Part shown: piece by piece, positions 25,190-36,200 of the stretch
Layout: every line of letters starts with the position of its first letter
Position numbering within the stretch: the stretch's first letter is position 1
NCBI GenBank assembly: GCA_033065855.1
Contig: JAVXUO010002897.1
Span: 248,001 to 312,000, forward strand
Length of the DNA: 64,000 nucleotides
Direction: 5' to 3'
From: Escallonia rubra
Lineage: Eukaryota; Streptophyta; Magnoliopsida; Escalloniales; Escalloniaceae
The notes under the pieces: generated by a model
Databases searched by the model: none
Seen by the model: only the letters and a program-made list of their open reading frames with translations
What the model was told of the DNA's origin: nothing
Program-made: the position numbers and the translations under genes

Positions 25190-26395
25190 GGGCTAATTAC
25201 ACCTATGTCCCTGATGTTTGGGGATAATTACAGGCAAGGACAATAGTTTCGACAAATTACACTTATGTCCATTGACCAAACGGAATCGTAAAAACCCTAA
25301 CAATTTTAATGAAAAGACTCTATTGCCCTTAAGTTGAAACCTTATTTTTTTTAATGCCATTACTTCAATTTTTTTTTCTTTCTAATTAACTGTTTATTCT
25401 TCTTCCTCTCCCCACGCCCAGCCCCGCCACCCACCCCGTCTGCCTCCCTCTTCCCCTGCGCAACCCGTCTTCCTCCCCCGTCACAGCCGCCACTGCCCCT
25501 AACTCACGCCGCCATCGCCCTTCACTCAGCCCCACCCCGCCGCTACCCACCTGCTGTTGACTCTTATCTTCCTCGCCACCTCCGATTCCACGCACCCCCG
25601 ACGCTAATGACCCGATGCCGCGATGGTGAGATCGAATGGAATTTGATAAGATGTGATGGTGGGGTGGGGTGGGGTTGTGGAGGGATGTGAGAGGTTGTCG
25701 CCTCTCGCCGATGTCGATGACGTGATCATTGTTAGACTGGAGGAGATCGGATTTTGGGAGATGTGGGGGTTGGGGATAGTAGGGTGCGGGGTTGTGTGGA
25801 GGGGTGTGAAGATTGATGCCACGACGGCGAGATCGACGCTAGTGACCCGATTCCACCCCCCGACGCAATCTTACCCAGTCTTCCTCCCTCCATCGCCAAG
25901 GGCTTGCCGGCGTGGTGGGGTGGTTCTGCCAGATGGTGGGGCGAGAGGGACTGCCGGCGGTGTGGGTTTGCCAAGGCGCTTACCGGAGGCGTCTCGGCAG
26001 CTTGGGTTTGCTAAGGGGCTCGCCGGCGTGGTGGGGTGGTTCTGTCAGATGGTGGGGGCGAGGGGGGTTGCTGGCTGCGTGGGGCGGGGGAGGGGGGCTG
26101 CTGGCGCCGTGGGGTGGCAGAGGGGGCTGCCGGCGGTGACTTCAGATCTAGGGTTTAAATTGTGGAGAGAGAAAATTAGGTATTTACCATAATAAAGTAC
26201 AAGGGGTAGTATCGTCATTTTAAAAATATGTATTGATGACATAATAAAAAAAGTACACTTTTTGGACGGAACCCTAACAGATGGATACGGGTGATACATT
26301 TGAAACACTTTTGGTCACGAAATGTTACATTTTGAAACTTTGTGTCCTTGACTGTAATTACCCCATAACCTCAGGGACATGTGTGTAATTAGCTC
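25190..26395. mobile_element. Non-autonomous Mutator-like element, 1.2 kb
   Basis: Inverted ends GGGCTAATTACACCTATGTC and GAGCTAATTACACACATGTC (read inward) extend for more than 100 bp with divergence. The target duplication AATTATAAT (9 bp) is exact at 25181-25189 and 26396-26404. The interior is GC-rich with no recognisable transposase. About 25909-26070 contains a 117-bp direct repeat (GGCGTGGTGGGGTGGTTCTG at about 25909 and 26026). The long Gly/Val-rich frame at 25653-26192 is a composition artefact, I think. Confidence 0.9.
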
Positions 26396-26474
26396 AATTA
26401 TAATTGTTGTCACGTATTAATGTTCTCGGGTACTGAATGTCAATATTAATTTTCACGTGTATCCTGCTGGTTAT

Positions 26475-26890
26475 ACTAGGGTGTTGGAGATTGATTCTAG
26501 ATTGGTCAAATCTGATTAAATCCAGAATAAATCAGTTTTGAAGTGTTCGACAAAAGAAAGTAAACTGATTAAATATGCTCCAATGTGCTCAAAACTGATT
26601 AAATTCATAATCCTCATTTCCTTGGATTAAGATTTAATCAGTTTTGGAGAATCAGATTTGACCAAGAGATTTGCTAAAATATCCTTACTTTTAAAAAGAT
26701 ATTAAATGCTCAATTTCAGTTTGAACACACTATATGGTAATTTTGCTACCCTAAACCTACTTTAAGCACCTTCAACAACTTTAATCTATTATGCTTAAAA
26801 TGGATTAAAGCGAAATTTAGAAACTAATTCTAATTTAATCAAAATCTACTCAAACGGCCTCTAAATTCCGGACAAAGTATGAAAGGGTAA
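26475..26890. mobile_element. Insertion in the promoter of the dead sulfotransferase copy, possible MITE
   Basis: Comparing the two duplicated sulfotransferase units, the sequence GTATCCTGCT is next to AACCAACTTTTCC in the intact unit (31386-31415). In the dead unit the two are about 420 bp apart. The extra DNA begins near TAGGGTGTTGGAG and ends near CTCAAACGGCCTCTA, weakly inverted like MITE ends. It has no coding potential. Confidence 0.45.
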
Positions 26891-26914
26891 CAGCTAACCA
26901 ACTTTTCCTTCACC

Positions 26915-27960
26915 ATGATGGCAGCTTCCCAAAAAATGGCAGCTTCCCTTCTTCTTCATGAGTCCAATACTGAGTTTGAAGAAACTTACGGAAAGTGTAG
27001 CGAACTCATGAAAACCCGTCCCAAAGGCAAAGCCTGGAGAACTGAGTACATTGTTCGGTACCAAGGCTTTTGGCTAAACCCAACAGTGGCCCTGAAAGGC
27101 GTCCTTTTGGTACAAGACCACTTCAAGGCTCGAGCAACGGACATAATCTTGTCGGTGTTCATGAAATGCGGCGCAACATAGCTCCGATCCCTCATGTTCG
27201 CCACCGCAAACCGCTCGCGTTTCGACCTCTCCACCCACCCTTTACTCAAAACTGGTCCCCATGACTGCTTCCCACTGCTGGTTTCCAACATTTATCAAGG
27301 CGACTCCATTACCCATCTCGAACTCCTTCCGTCGCCTTGCCTGTTTGCCTCTCACATGGCTCTTGACTTGGTCCCTATATCCGTTTTGGCTTCCGGGTGC
27401 AAGTTTGTTTACATTTGTCGCGACCCTAAAGGTGTGCTTGTCTCAAAGTGGCACTTCATGAACAAACTAAGAGCTAAAGAACTTGCACCTCTTACTCTAC
27501 CTTAAGCATATGAGTTGTTCTGTCAAGGGGTCTCGGAATTTGGACCGTTCTGGGATCATGTGTTAGGGTATTGGAAGGCAAGCCTGGAATCGCCTGATAA
27601 GATACTGTTCTTGAAGTACGAAGATATGAAGAGAGAGCTGTCAGTTCACCTTAAGCGACTGGCCAAGTTCATGGGCCAGCCTTTCTCCATGGAGGAAGAG
27701 AAAAAGGGGCTGGTGGAAGAAATACTAAAGCTATGTAGTTTTGAGAATCTCAGTAATCTGGAGGTGAATAAGGCCGGGATTCAGCATTTTAGCGATCAAC
27801 TTGTTATTGCGAACCGCCATTTCTTCGGGAAGGGCCAGATTGGAGATTGGGAGAACCATTTAACTGAAGAAATGAAAGACTGGCTCGATCGAATCACCGA
27901 GCAGAAGCTTAAAGGGTTCTGGATTGACTCTGGATGCATCTCCATTACAATAACTGCTCG
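26915..27960 (+). pseudogene. Cytosolic sulfotransferase pseudogene
   Basis: A clear paralogue of the intact gene at 31423-32514, above 90% identical by eye over the whole length. It stays in one frame but has two nonsense codons. The Trp of the GTTWL PAPS-binding loop is TAG (27179-27181), and a Glu codon before the AYELFCQG region is TAA (27503-27505). Near the end an extra base changes the conserved KGSGL tail to KGFWI. The first exon-equivalent also lacks about 58 bp relative to the intact copy, between the ATG at 26915 and MAASLL. Most of the core (YICRDPK and [11 protein letters not shown]) is otherwise preserved, so inactivation is fairly recent. It cannot encode an active enzyme. Confidence 0.9.
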
Positions 27961-28560
27961 TTGTGAGAATAAACTTGATCCACTCGCAATTACTGTTCGT
28001 TGTTGTAGTAAACTTGATGTACTACTAGCCAATTACTGTTGGTTTTATGGTACTTAAAGATTGATTTATTTGGTTCCTTATAATAAACTTGATGTACTAG
28101 CCAATTACTGTTGGTTTTGTTGTATGTAAGCTTGATTTACTTGGTTTGCTGTTGTAATAAACTTGATGTACTAGTCAATACTGTTGATTTTGTGGTATTT
28201 AAGCTTGATCTACTGGGTCATTATTGCAGAGTTACAGTTCAAAGTTTCTTCTCAATCGCTATGACATTACATAGCTTTCTTCTTCTTATAGCGTGAAACA
28301 CATTACATTACTTGTAATCTGAAATTACAAGTTGAAACACGTTACATTAGACTAAAGACAGGCAACTCTCTATGTATCAACTCTACAACTACCATCATTA
28401 TTATATTGAGATTTTTTTATGCTTTTATTATAGCGTGAAACACATAAAGCTAGGCTAAAAAACAAGCAACTCCATCAACTTCACAATTAATCATGGATAC
28501 TATTTTATTTTACTGGGACTGTTGATGTTTTGGCATTGTCTAAAATTTCCGTTGTTGAAG
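27960..28560 (+). repeat. 3' flank of the dead sulfotransferase unit, duplicated at 32.5-33.08 kb
   Basis: Both sulfotransferase copies share a 3' flank with repeated AATAAACTTGATGTACTAG phrases (several tandem-like copies about 60-70 bp apart) and end together near GGGACTGTTGATGTTTTGGC. So the duplication covered more than the coding sequence. Confidence 0.8.
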
Positions 28561-29180
28561 GATTTAACGACACTTTTTGGACATGTGGCCGTTGAATTAT
28601 CTGTATGATTTGAGTCTACTCTTTGAATCCCACCGCTCTGCAAACCGTTTCACGTACTCTTTTCAAGCCATTCTCACCTGATGCATCAGGCAGTTGAGGA
28701 TGATATCACGCATATTTTTGGGGACAAAGCAAACCATATATTTCTGACAAAGCACGTTAAGTCGTAAAGTGGCCAAAAGTCGCTCCATGGGCCACTGTTA
28801 AAAGTACATATAAATATGTGTATATTATGACTGCTTAGACACGAATTCAAGGTGAGAAAAGATCCTAGAAATGTATTATTGTCTGAAAGAAGATATGGTG
28901 GGTGGTGACAGCATCATCGGATCCTCAATTTACTTGCAACTAGCAGTAACTGTACTATAGTCTGAAAGAAGATATGGTCACAGCATCTCATGTTCTTAAT
29001 TTAAGAACAGTCTGATATAATACTACAAATGGAAACCCTTCCCTTTACTAAATAAAATATACGGGCAGCCAAATTAGTAAGCATTAGCTCTCTTCGATTT
29101 AACCAATACAGAGAGGTGTAATGCAACTTCTGAGTCGTAGGGAGAAGAAAAATGAACGGCTAGCTAAAATATGAAGTATG
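28561..29180. other. Intergenic DNA, nothing recognised
   Basis: AT-rich, with no gene and no paired repeat ends. The phrase GTCTGAAAGAAGATATGG occurs twice, near 28880 and 28960. Confidence 0.5.
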
Positions 29181-29690
29181 AGGATAGTGTTATGGTGGTT
29201 CCGTGGCGACCATGAGTTGTGAATGGTGGTGTGGAGAAAAAAGATGGTTGTGAATGCGGCTATATTGGTGGTTAAGGGTGGCATTGCAGTGGTACGGTGG
29301 TCGTAGTGGCTCGTGCATGGTGATGGAGAAAAGACCGATGGTGGTTTGGTTGTGGATGGTAACAGTGTGTTCGATCACGATATGGTGGAAGGAGATGAAA
29401 TCAAAGAGGTTTGGCAGTTGAGGGTGGCATTGCAGTAGTACGATGGCGGTAGTGGGTCGCACATGGTGGTAAAGGGAAGACCGATGTTGATCTTGTGGTG
29501 GAGTGGCAGCTGTTTGGGTACGGCTGTGTGGTTGATCACGATACTGCTGGAGGAGATGTGATTTGAGGTGTTTGGTGGTTGAGGGTGGCGCTGCAGTGGT
29601 ACATTGGCGGTAGTGGGTCGTGCATGGTGGTGGAGAGAAGAGAGATGGTAGTTTTGTGGGTAGTTTTGTGGTTTGTTTCTTCTTCTCATG
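29180..29690. repeat. GT/GA-rich tandem repeat, about three units of 150-160 bp
   Basis: The block GAGGGTGGCATTGCAGTGG recurs at about 29272, 29420 and 29580. Each is followed by a TAGTGG[CG]TCG-like and CATGGTG[GA]TGGAGA-like stretch and then a GATCACGATA-like stretch. Overlapping His/Pro-rich minus-strand frames arise from the repeat. Confidence 0.75.
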
Positions 29691-31340
29691 TCCATTATTT
29701 TTGTATACAGTTCGAAACTATGATTGTGTAGATTCAGCATTATCTTTATTTTCAATCATTTTTTTGGACCAATTCGTATACGTTTGCCATGTTAAGCAAT
29801 ATTTTGATTCACAACTAGGTCATATGTCATGATCGTGCACGTGCAACTGTCACGACGTATGAAAAAGAAAGAGAGATAGAAAATGAATTAGTATTTTATT
29901 AGTGATGTGACGTTAAGAGAGATGAGTTGTTATAAAACAAAATCACATGATGCCATTCTTGGATATGCTGCCCCCTGTATTCTGAATATACAAAAATTTA
30001 GTCTGCAAATTCAAATGCCTTAATTTTGGTGTATAAAAGCAAAGATCCCGCACTGGTGCTGGGTACTATTTCATAAACATAAATAGGTAAAAGTATCTTA
30101 TTTTATGTTATATTATTATTAGCTAAAGTTCCTTGTTATGCTCCGAACATGAGGTAGTTAATTATGAACCGAGGGAAAGGAGGTCATGGGGTGGATAGTT
30201 AGAGTTTCATAGGTTAAAAGTTACTTTCTAACTAATCATATCTAGTTATATTTTAAAGGTTTAAAATTTCTAAAAAGATTATATTATTGGTTTGGAAGGT
30301 AAAGAAGGCATTAGTCAAATTCAAATATATATTGTATAGATATTATGGTGTGATATATTTTTATACTAATAGTACATACAAAATTGTGGATCCATAAAAA
30401 AAAAAATCGGACCACAATACCCTTCTTCTATTGAAAAGTTACTCTCTTGCCATTTAAAACATGGTAAACATGCCTAGAATCTATATTCTTCTAACAAATT
30501 CAATTTTTCTGATACTCATAAATGCTACAACTAATACATGAATGTCTCTCTCATTTCTCATAAAATTTCTCATTAATAAATATATGTACATTGATTGTCA
30601 TCCACAACTTGATACTTTACATAGATTAGGACATTCAAGACTTTGACGATGGTAACATCTTATGGCAAAAGTAAAGCAATTAATCTTTCTCAAATGACCA
30701 TTGGATTATGACAGTTATCTCTCAAAGATTGATGATTTTTACTCTCATGATGGTTTAATGAATAATTGGTTCATACTTTTACATTGACAATGAAAATTTC
30801 GTAATTATAAGGTTCAATTAATAAACATAAAAAAAATTATAAAGTCAGCTGACCTATATTTGGCTTTAAGAACTAATATTATATTTGGGTGTTTATAAAC
30901 ATGTGTGTATGTTTGTATAATATATAGGGAGCTGGTCAACTGATAGCTCTGGCAACTTAGCTTAAGCTGTCAGTGTGATCTAGCCATTCATTCATCTCGA
31001 TTGGACACGTCAAATTTGTTTTCATTAGGTAAACTCAATCGTTTGTAACATTATGTAGCGGACGGTAAAGTTTACCACACGCAACCCCCCCTTCCCCGCA
31101 ACCCCACCCACTTGCATGCTCTCCTCGGACTCATTAGATTTCTAAAGGACATTTTGATCAAAATTTTCATCCGTTATATTATTTAGTAAACGGCGGGAGA
31201 ACTTAAATGAAATTTCAATCTGGACCGTCCATCGCGATGAATGGACGGATTGATCGAGGTGATCACTTATCTTAAATAGCAGAAAATTAATTATCATAAT
31301 TTAGAGAATGCAAGAAATTTTAATTTTAATTATATATTAA
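29691..31340. other. Intergenic AT-rich DNA, no gene recognised
   Basis: No homology to known proteins in any frame. The end of this stretch contains the promoter of the intact sulfotransferase gene. No clear TATA position was chosen. Confidence 0.5.
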
Positions 31341-31384
31341 TATTTACGTGTATGATGTATCGCACGTGAATATCAGTATGCAAG

Positions 31385-33080
31385 TGTATCCTGCTAGTGA
31401 GCCAACCAACTTTTCCTTCACCATGATAAGAGGCCGGCAATTTGATTTGGAACAATCATCAGTCATTTCTTCCCAAAAAATGGCAGCTTCCCTTCTTCCT
31501 CATCAGTCCAATACTGAGTTTGAAGAAACTTACAGAAAGTGTAGCGAACTCATGAAAACCCTTCCCAAAGGCAAAGCGTGGAGAACTGAGTACGTTGTTC
31601 AGTACCAAGGCTTTTGGCTAAACCCAACAGTGGCCCTGAAAGGCGTCCTTTTGGTACAAGACCACTTCAAGGCTCGAGCAACGGACATAATCTTGTCGGC
31701 GTTCATGAAATGCGGCACAACGTGGCTCCGATCCCTCATGTTCGCCACCGCCAACCGCTATCTTTTCGACCTCTCCACCCACCCTTTGCTCAAAACTGGT
31801 CCCCATGACTGCTTCCCAATGCTGGATGCCTACATATATCAAGGCGACTCCATTACCCATCTCGAACTCCTTCCGTCGCCTCGCCTGTTTGCCTCTCACA
31901 TGGCTCTTGACTTGTTCCCTAAATCCGTTTTGGCTTCCGGTTGCAAGTTTGTTTACATTTGTCGCGACCCTAAAGATGTGCTTATCTCAAAGTGGCACTT
32001 CATGAACAAACTAAGAGCTAAAGAACTTGCACCACTTACCCTACCTGAAGCATATGAGTTGTTCTGTCAAGGGGTCTCGGAATATGGACCGTTCTGGGAT
32101 CATGTGTTAGGGTATTGGAAGGCAAGCCTGGAATCGCCTGATAAGATACTGTTCTTGAAGTACGAGGATATGAAGAGAGAGCCGTCAGTTCACCTTAAGC
32201 GACTGGCCAAGTTCATGGGCCAGCCTTTCTCCATGGAGGAAGAGAAAAAGGGGCTGGTGGAAGAAATACTAAAGCTGTGTAGTTTTGAGAATCTCAGTAA
32301 TCTGGAGGTGAATAAGGCGGGGATTCATCATTTTAGCGATCAAATTTTTGTTGAGAACCGCCATTTCTTCAGGAAGGGCCGGATTGGAGATTGGGAGAAC
32401 CATTTAACTGAAGAAATGAAAGACCGGATCGATCGAATCACAGAGCAGAAGCTAAAGGGTTCTGGATTGACTTTGGGTGCAACTCCATTACATAACTGCT
32501 CGTTGTGGGAATAAACTTGATCCAGTCGCAAATACTGCTACTTGTTACGATAAACTTGATGTACTACTAGCCAATTACTGTTGGTGTTGTGCTACTTAAA
32601 GCTTGATTTTCTTGGTTCCTTGTAATAAACTTGATGTACTAGTCAATTACTGTTGGTTTTGTTGTATGTAAGCTTGATTTACTTGGTTCGTTGTTGTAAT
32701 AAATTTGATGTACTAGCCAACACTGTTGGTTTTGTGGTATTTAAGCTTGATCTACTGGGTCATTATTGCAGAGTTACAGTTCAAAGTTTCTTCTCAATCG
32801 CTATGACATTACATAGCTTTCTTCTTCATTTCCTTTAGCAAGATAATCTGAACTTAAAAGTTGAAACACGTTACATTAGACTAAAGACATGCAACTCTAT
32901 GTTTCAACTCGATCTACAACTACCATCATTATTACATTGAGATATTTTGATGTTTTTATTATAGCGTGAAACACATAATGCTAGGCTAAAAACAAGTAAC
33001 TCGATCAACTTCACAATTAATCATGGATACTATTTTTATTTTACTGGGACTGTTGATGTTTTGGCATTGTCCACAATACA
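31385..33080 (+). repeat. Second unit of the duplicated sulfotransferase segment
   Basis: Matches about 26455-28560 apart from the promoter insertion there. It covers a short 5' flank, the whole gene and about 570 bp of 3' flank. The orientation is direct, with about 2.8 kb of unrelated DNA between the units. Confidence 0.85.
31423..32514 (+). CDS. Cytosolic sulfotransferase (plant SOT family)
   Basis: A single-exon gene for about 363 residues, the usual size for plant soluble sulfotransferases. These transfer sulfate from PAPS to hydroxyls of small molecules such as flavonoids, brassinosteroids or hydroxyjasmonate; the substrate cannot be read from sequence. The 5' PAPS loop is FMKCGTTWL (93-101; Met where Pro is usual), the probable catalytic His is in LFASHMAL (159), the 3'-phosphate site is YICRDPKDVLISKWHF (178-193, Arg181 and Ser189), and the C-terminal PAPS loop is [12 protein letters not shown] (317-328). 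The KGSGL tail follows. I chose the ATG at 31423 because its context (TTCACCATG) is shared with the paralogue. In-frame ATGs at 31348 and 31480 are alternatives; the latter gives about 344 residues starting MAASLL. No signal peptide or membrane segment. It is a duplicate of the dead copy at 26.9 kb. Confidence 0.9.
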   Translation: MIRGRQFDLEQSSVISSQKMAASLLPHQSNTEFEETYRKCSELMKTLPKGKAWRTEYVVQYQGFWLNPTVALKGVLLVQDHFKARATDIILSAFMKCGTTWLRSLMFATANRYLFDLSTHPLLKTGPHDCFPMLDAYIYQGDSITHLELLPSPRLFASHMALDLFPKSVLASGCKFVYICRDPKDVLISKWHFMNKLRAKELAPLTLPEAYELFCQGVSEYGPFWDHVLGYWKASLESPDKILFLKYEDMKREPSVHLKRLAKFMGQPFSMEEEKKGLVEEILKLCSFENLSNLEVNKAGIHHFSDQIFVENRHFFRKGRIGDWENHLTEEMKDRIDRITEQKLKGSGLTLGATPLHNCSLWE

Positions 33081-33143
33081 CCAATTAATCGACAGACGGA
33101 TGAGTTTTACCTAAAACTTCAAACTCCGACTCACCCACTTCAA

Positions 33144-33230
33144 ACTCAAATCAATTATATGTGAATTGTCGTCTGAACCCTTCAGCTTTTATTGCTTTTC
33201 TAGCGTACTCTACTCAAATCAATTATATGT
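33144..33230 (+). repeat. Repair-scar-like insertion copying sequence beside La exon 1
   Basis: ACTCAAATCAATTATATGT occurs exactly twice (33144-33162 and 33212-33230). Between the copies, 33175-33215 repeats 6463-6500: GAACCCTTCA, a 3-to-6-base difference, then ATTGCTTTTCTAGCG and TACTCTACTC. This looks like filler DNA copied during break repair, or the duplicated edge of a large insertion. It lies 60 bp before exon 2 of the La gene. Confidence 0.8.
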
Positions 33231-33277
33231 TAATCGATTGAAGAAAAAATGAGCATTTGTATGTATCTTGAATGCAG

Positions 33278-36200
33278 GTCGAGTTCTACTTCAGTGATAG
33301 TAATCTTCCTAGAGACAAATTTCTCATGTCTACCATTAGCGAAAGTGAAGATGGCAGTATCCTCGTCGTGTGTGTGTCTGTGTTTTTATGTTTGCGCATA
33401 TGTAGATTTATACATGTATGTGTATGTCGAAGTTTCAAGTTCATAGGATAATTTTAAACTAGGGCACCGAGTAAAGTCAAAAAGTCAGAGGACAAATACC
33501 ATGAGGCCAAGGAAAAGTATGATACGTCTAATTCAGTTCAGTTGACTGATTTCTCCTGCTATGTGTTTGGGTGTTGGGGGTGGGGGGAGGGGGGCACGGC
33601 GTACTCGAAGTGCAAAGGAAATTTGGTTCAGAGGGTGTCATGCGATTTCTGATGCTTGTAGATATTTTCAGTGATGAGAGTTTTATTGTTTGGGGAGTTT
33701 GGAATGGAATTTTGTTTTTAGCAACTTTATTGTGTTGTTCTTGACTGATACGCTAGTGATAAGTTTCGCATTGATATGTTCGTTCTCTCGGATGAGGACC
33801 CATCTCGGTTTGGGAGATGCAAAGCCGGAAGATGTTTCAGAAGACACAGTGAAGGCAGTGGCTGAAACTTTAAGGACTTCTACTTTTCTTAAGGTTTCCG
33901 AAGATGGTGAGTCTTAGGCTTTTAGTAGTGCCGAATTTCCCTTATAATTATGCTCTTTTTGGTTAATTACCAATAGGAAGACAGCGGGTGGAGGTTCTAT
34001 TTTCTTCTTCTAAATATGGGCTGGTTTATAAGTTGTTTATGGATTTCAGGGAAGAAGATTGGTAGGGCTAAGGAACTTCCTAAGCCAGAAGAGATTATTG
34101 AGCAGTTAGATGTGCGAACTATCGCTGCATTGCCACTACAGTATGATTCAAAGCTTGAAGATGTGGAGTTTTTCTTCACTCAGATTGCCAAGGTAATACT
34201 TTATAGAAGACCTGTTTTGACGATACCATATTCATGTTGTATCCTACGACATGTGTTCTGTGCCATGTTACCCTGCTGCTTGAAGACTTCTACTTCCCTA
34301 CTGTTTAACGTATTTAGAAGATTTGAATCACTAAGTTTGAACTTTGATAAACTACCAGTTATGACTTCTCTTCTTGTGTTCTTACTTTGATAAAGTACCG
34401 GTTTTGACTTCTTGTGATCTTACTTCACTTCTTTTAGTATAATTGTTGATCCTGAAGTTTACAGTTTAGTACAACTCATGTAATTGTACTTCGAGATGTT
34501 TGACAGTTTGTTTTCATTGTATCCATATGTTTGTATTCATATATTACTTCTAATTTCAGGTCAATAGTGTGAGGTTGCCGCGCCATGTTGCAGACAAAAG
34601 GCTATTTTGTGGCACTGCTCTAATTGAGTTTTCAACGGAGGAAGATGCTGCAAAGGTTCTGACCCAAAGCTTGGCTTATGAAGGGGTCGAGTTGGAGCTA
34701 AAGCCTAAGTAAGCAATGATTGTGGTTGTGAATTTTTAGGAAAGTTAGTGGCAATTATGGTGTATATTTTCCTGCTAATATAGAAACTCATCTGTTGAAA
34801 AGCTAATGGCTGCAAACTATCTCTAGTTTTCTGGTTCAAATCCCAGTCATTCGTTCAACTTTTACAATCGCATTTATGTCTAGAATGTTTGGTAGGGTTC
34901 TTACCATATATCAGATCCAAACTGGACATCAAACCAGCAAAGACACGGTTTACAGTTCATTGGTTCAATTGATGGTTCGACCGCTTCTATATATAAAATA
35001 TTATGCATTGACTTAAGATATATAATACCATTAATATATGATGATGACAAACAATTGTTAGATATAGTTAAACTTAATTAGTTTATTCTGAATTTATGTC
35101 GAAAATATTTGAGTTCCCCAAGTGTTTCCACACATATCCCAAAAGAGAAAATAATTTGTCGTTAAGGTAAGTGTAGCATATTGAAATTCTAGTACATAAA
35201 ATATGCTGTTGTGGGTTGACACAAAAAAAGGGATTGATCTGGTGGCTCAAAGTGTGGAGCGACGACCTAGTGTCCAAGGATCCAGTTTTTCAATTAATAA
35301 AATTATTTTCTTCCAATAAAGTTTAGTTTCTGAGCACTGGACATGCAGGCTTCATCCAGTTCTAACCGAAATCACAAGGTTCAGAATGAATCAGTTTGGC
35401 TTTCTGCATTTTCAGTCCAGATTGAGAACTCAACGAGCAATCTGGCCGGTTCACGGTTGAACCTGTCTTACTAACATGAGTAGTAGTCTGCAGTATCATT
35501 GACTGGGGATGTGATTATGGTTCGGGTTTCGGTACTTCATTTTTCTCTTTAGCTTTTTGTGGTTAATTTTCTTTTTAGTTGCGTTTTCTTTGGAGGCTTA
35601 GCCCGAGCTTGTTTTTCTGCATGTCTTTCTTTTATGATTGTCAATTATGCGGCTCTGTTATAAAAGATGCGCCTGCTTGGCGCTTATTGAACTGACTTAC
35701 CCGTCTTTGAGATATAGGGTCAGGATAAAGGGTTATGTAGGCTCAGAGTGGTACTTGTAAATCCAGACCCAATCCTTTTTTGTTGCATCTTAGTCATCTT
35801 TTTTTGGATATTTGATGACATTTAGTTAGGCTGGCAGCTGGCTTTATGGATTAGAAATGCAGAAACAGCCTTCAGAAAGTGGTTTGGCACTTTGCACGTA
35901 AACTCTCCTTAGACCCTGTATTGATAGTCTCAGGCACTAGGCTATTCTTATTATGAAACCTTTTTTCATTGAAATTTGGTCTTAGCAAATTTGAGGAGGG
36001 CCGTTACTGAATAGGGGTGTGATAGCATTATTGATGGGTCGCCAGAGTTCCTACAATTTATTTCCTTTGGGGACAGGGAGAGCCATTCAGGATACAGTTC
36101 CCAGAGATTTTTAGACTGGCAGTAGATAGGGAAGCCATCAGGCCACTCCAGCAGATTACTTTTGTCTTTCAAGTAGTGGCAATACTTGGAACCCGATTTT

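Noticed and set aside
25653-26192. 179-codon Gly/Val/Trp-rich frame inside a MULE
   Set aside because: GC-rich with an internal 117-bp repeat and no known domain. Overlapping frames on both strands are also open, as expected from composition.
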